Of a stretch of 64,000 bases of DNA, positions 63,117 to 64,000 are shown in pieces. The notes under the pieces are model-generated. The model made no database searches. It saw only the letters and a program-made list of their open reading frames with translations, and was not told the DNA's origin. Positions within the stretch are counted from its first letter, which is position 1. Each line of letters begins with the position of its first letter. The position numbers were made by a program, and so were the translations under genes. The DNA comes from an uncultured Prevotella sp. (lineage in GTDB: Bacteria > Bacteroidota > Bacteroidia > Bacteroidales > Bacteroidaceae), in the NCBI GenBank assembly GCA_946403845.1, contig CAMJBL010000008.1, positions 1 to 64,000 of the forward strand. Direction: 5' to 3'.

Positions 63117-64000
63117 TTATTTCTGATTTAAATTGATGGTATAGTTCTTAACTGGATTTCCATTCTCGTCGAGGAAGCGGACGCAGAAGTCGCTCATACC
63201 CGGACCGTTGATGACGGCACCGCGAAGGATGTTGCGGCCCTTCTTCAGGGTGATGCGCTTCGACATGGCATCGTCCTTCACCATACGACGGTCACCGGAG
63301 AGCAACAGCGTCTCCTCGCCATTGAGCCACCACATAGAGGCGGAGTTGGAACCGACGGCCAGACGGACGTTCTCGATATCCTCGTCACACTCGATGATGG
63401 TCACGGCCCAGAAGAGCACACCGTAGATCTCCTCACCATACTTCTCGGCGAAGCGGAAGAGCTTCACGTTCATGTTCTCGCTGTCGAGGGCATGCCAGGT
63501 AAGGGTCTGCTTCACGGTCTTCACCTCGGGCTGTGCGGGCTGCTGCTGGCCACCGAAACCACGGCCGAAGCCTGCAGGAGCCTGCTCCTGCTTGAAGACG
63601 GCCTGTACCTTCTGACCGTTCTTCGGAACGATGGTCTGCTGGCCCTTGAAGTACTCTCTGTTGAAGTGCTCACGCAGATAGCTGTCGGTAAACACGGTAT
63701 TTCCGCTGTTGGGCTTGGTAATCGGCTCCAGGAGCAGCCAACGGTGGATGAATCCCTCTGCATCAGGCTGGGCGGTGGGCGTTGTCACGGCTGAGAAGTA
63801 CTTCGGACGGTTCTTGAAGCGCACATAGTCCACGCTCAGGGCACCTTCGCCCTCGTTGGTAATCACGAGATCGGTCACGCCTGAGGGTACATAGTCCAAA
63901 GTAGCGGTCTGGGTGAGCCACTGGTTGCGCTGGTCACGACGGAAACGACCCATCATCGGATTGGCAGCGGCACCGCCTGCGGGCTCCTCTGGCTTCACAT
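63117..64000 (-). CDS. C-terminal part of a secreted enzyme or binding protein, cut by the window edge
   Basis: At least 293 residues; the frame is open to the end of the window, so the N-terminus is missing and the first visible Met (63998) need not be the start. The visible part holds beta-sandwich segments (VTDLVITNEGEGALSVDYVR), a Gly/Phe/Gln linker (APAGFGRGFGGQQQPAQPE, about 140-158) and a jelly-roll-like end (SASMWWLNGEETLLLSGDRR, KGRNILRGAVINGPG). No catalytic motif is visible. It is the first known gene of the operon with the GH43 at 61645, so a role in arabinoxylan or arabinan breakdown is likely. Confidence 0.7.
   Translation of the reverse strand, partial: VKPEEPAGGAAANPMMGRFRRDQRNQWLTQTATLDYVPSGVTDLVITNEGEGALSVDYVRFKNRPKYFSAVTTPTAQPDAEGFIHRWLLLEPITKPNSGNTVFTDSYLREHFNREYFKGQQTIVPKNGQKVQAVFKQEQAPAGFGRGFGGQQQPAQPEVKTVKQTLTWHALDSENMNVKLFRFAEKYGEEIYGVLFWAVTIIECDEDIENVRLAVGSNSASMWWLNGEETLLLSGDRRMVKDDAMSKRITLKKGRNILRGAVINGPGMSDFCVRFLDENGNPVKNYTINLNQK

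Overview
The window looks like chromosomal DNA of a polysaccharide-degrading member of the Bacteroidales, most likely a gut or rumen Prevotellaceae (Prevotella/Xylanibacter/Segatella type). The evidence is tandem SusC/SusD pairs, a hybrid two-component system (HTCS), GH10-CE1 xylanase-esterases, HU-HIG proteins with a smalltalk peptide, and many promoters of the Bacteroidetes form TTTG-N20-TAnnTTTG. The genus is an inference. I saw no rRNA, tRNA, transposase or CRISPR array.

Layout. 1-3.5 kb: an orphan LytTR-type promoter, a WYL regulator operon, a nested palindromic element, and an HU-HIG gene with a smalltalk peptide. 3.5-19.9 kb (minus strand): one seven-gene uptake operon, fasciclin - SusC - SusD - fasciclin - fasciclin - SusC - SusD. 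20.4-28.2 kb (plus): the HTCS sensor/regulator and a large secreted protein. 28.3-33.9 kb (plus): a DUF6057-like membrane protein, a PD40/CxxCH lipoprotein and a LytS/LytTR pair. 33.9-42.6 kb: a 5'-nucleotidase family enzyme (minus), then GH31 and two tandem GH10-CE1 xylanase/esterases (plus). 42.7-52 kb: an accessory island with two HU-type genes, an NYN nuclease plus PUR-like/HTH pair, a second short NYN gene, a BspA-like leucine-rich repeat protein, REP-like repeats, a small three-gene operon, and an unknown gene preceded by a strictly 22-bp-periodic TTAA array. 52-64 kb: arabinoxylan and arabinan enzymes (alpha/beta-hydrolase esterase, GH43-CBM-GH43-CBM, GH51, GH43 arabinanase-like, a truncated partner) and a CotH/lamin-tail protein.

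How it works together (inference). Secreted GH10-CE1 enzymes cut xylan and remove ester groups. GH43 and GH51 enzymes remove arabinose, and GH31 takes alpha-linked ends. The SusC/SusD complexes with fasciclin lipoproteins import oligosaccharides. The HTCS senses a fragment and drives promoters that share a TGAAACAA-like site. GH3 xylosidase, GH67/GH115 glucuronidase and sugar isomerase genes are not in the window.

Most unusual signals: (1) the 22-bp TTAA array at 51791-52016 with one orientation switch at a palindrome; (2) two LytTR-type promoters with identical geometry 31.7 kb apart; (3) two NYN genes sharing an operator-bearing promoter; (4) heptanucleotide repeats inside signal peptides and linkers that could shift reading frame; (5) FG/GQ-rich inserts in six enzymes of one pathway.
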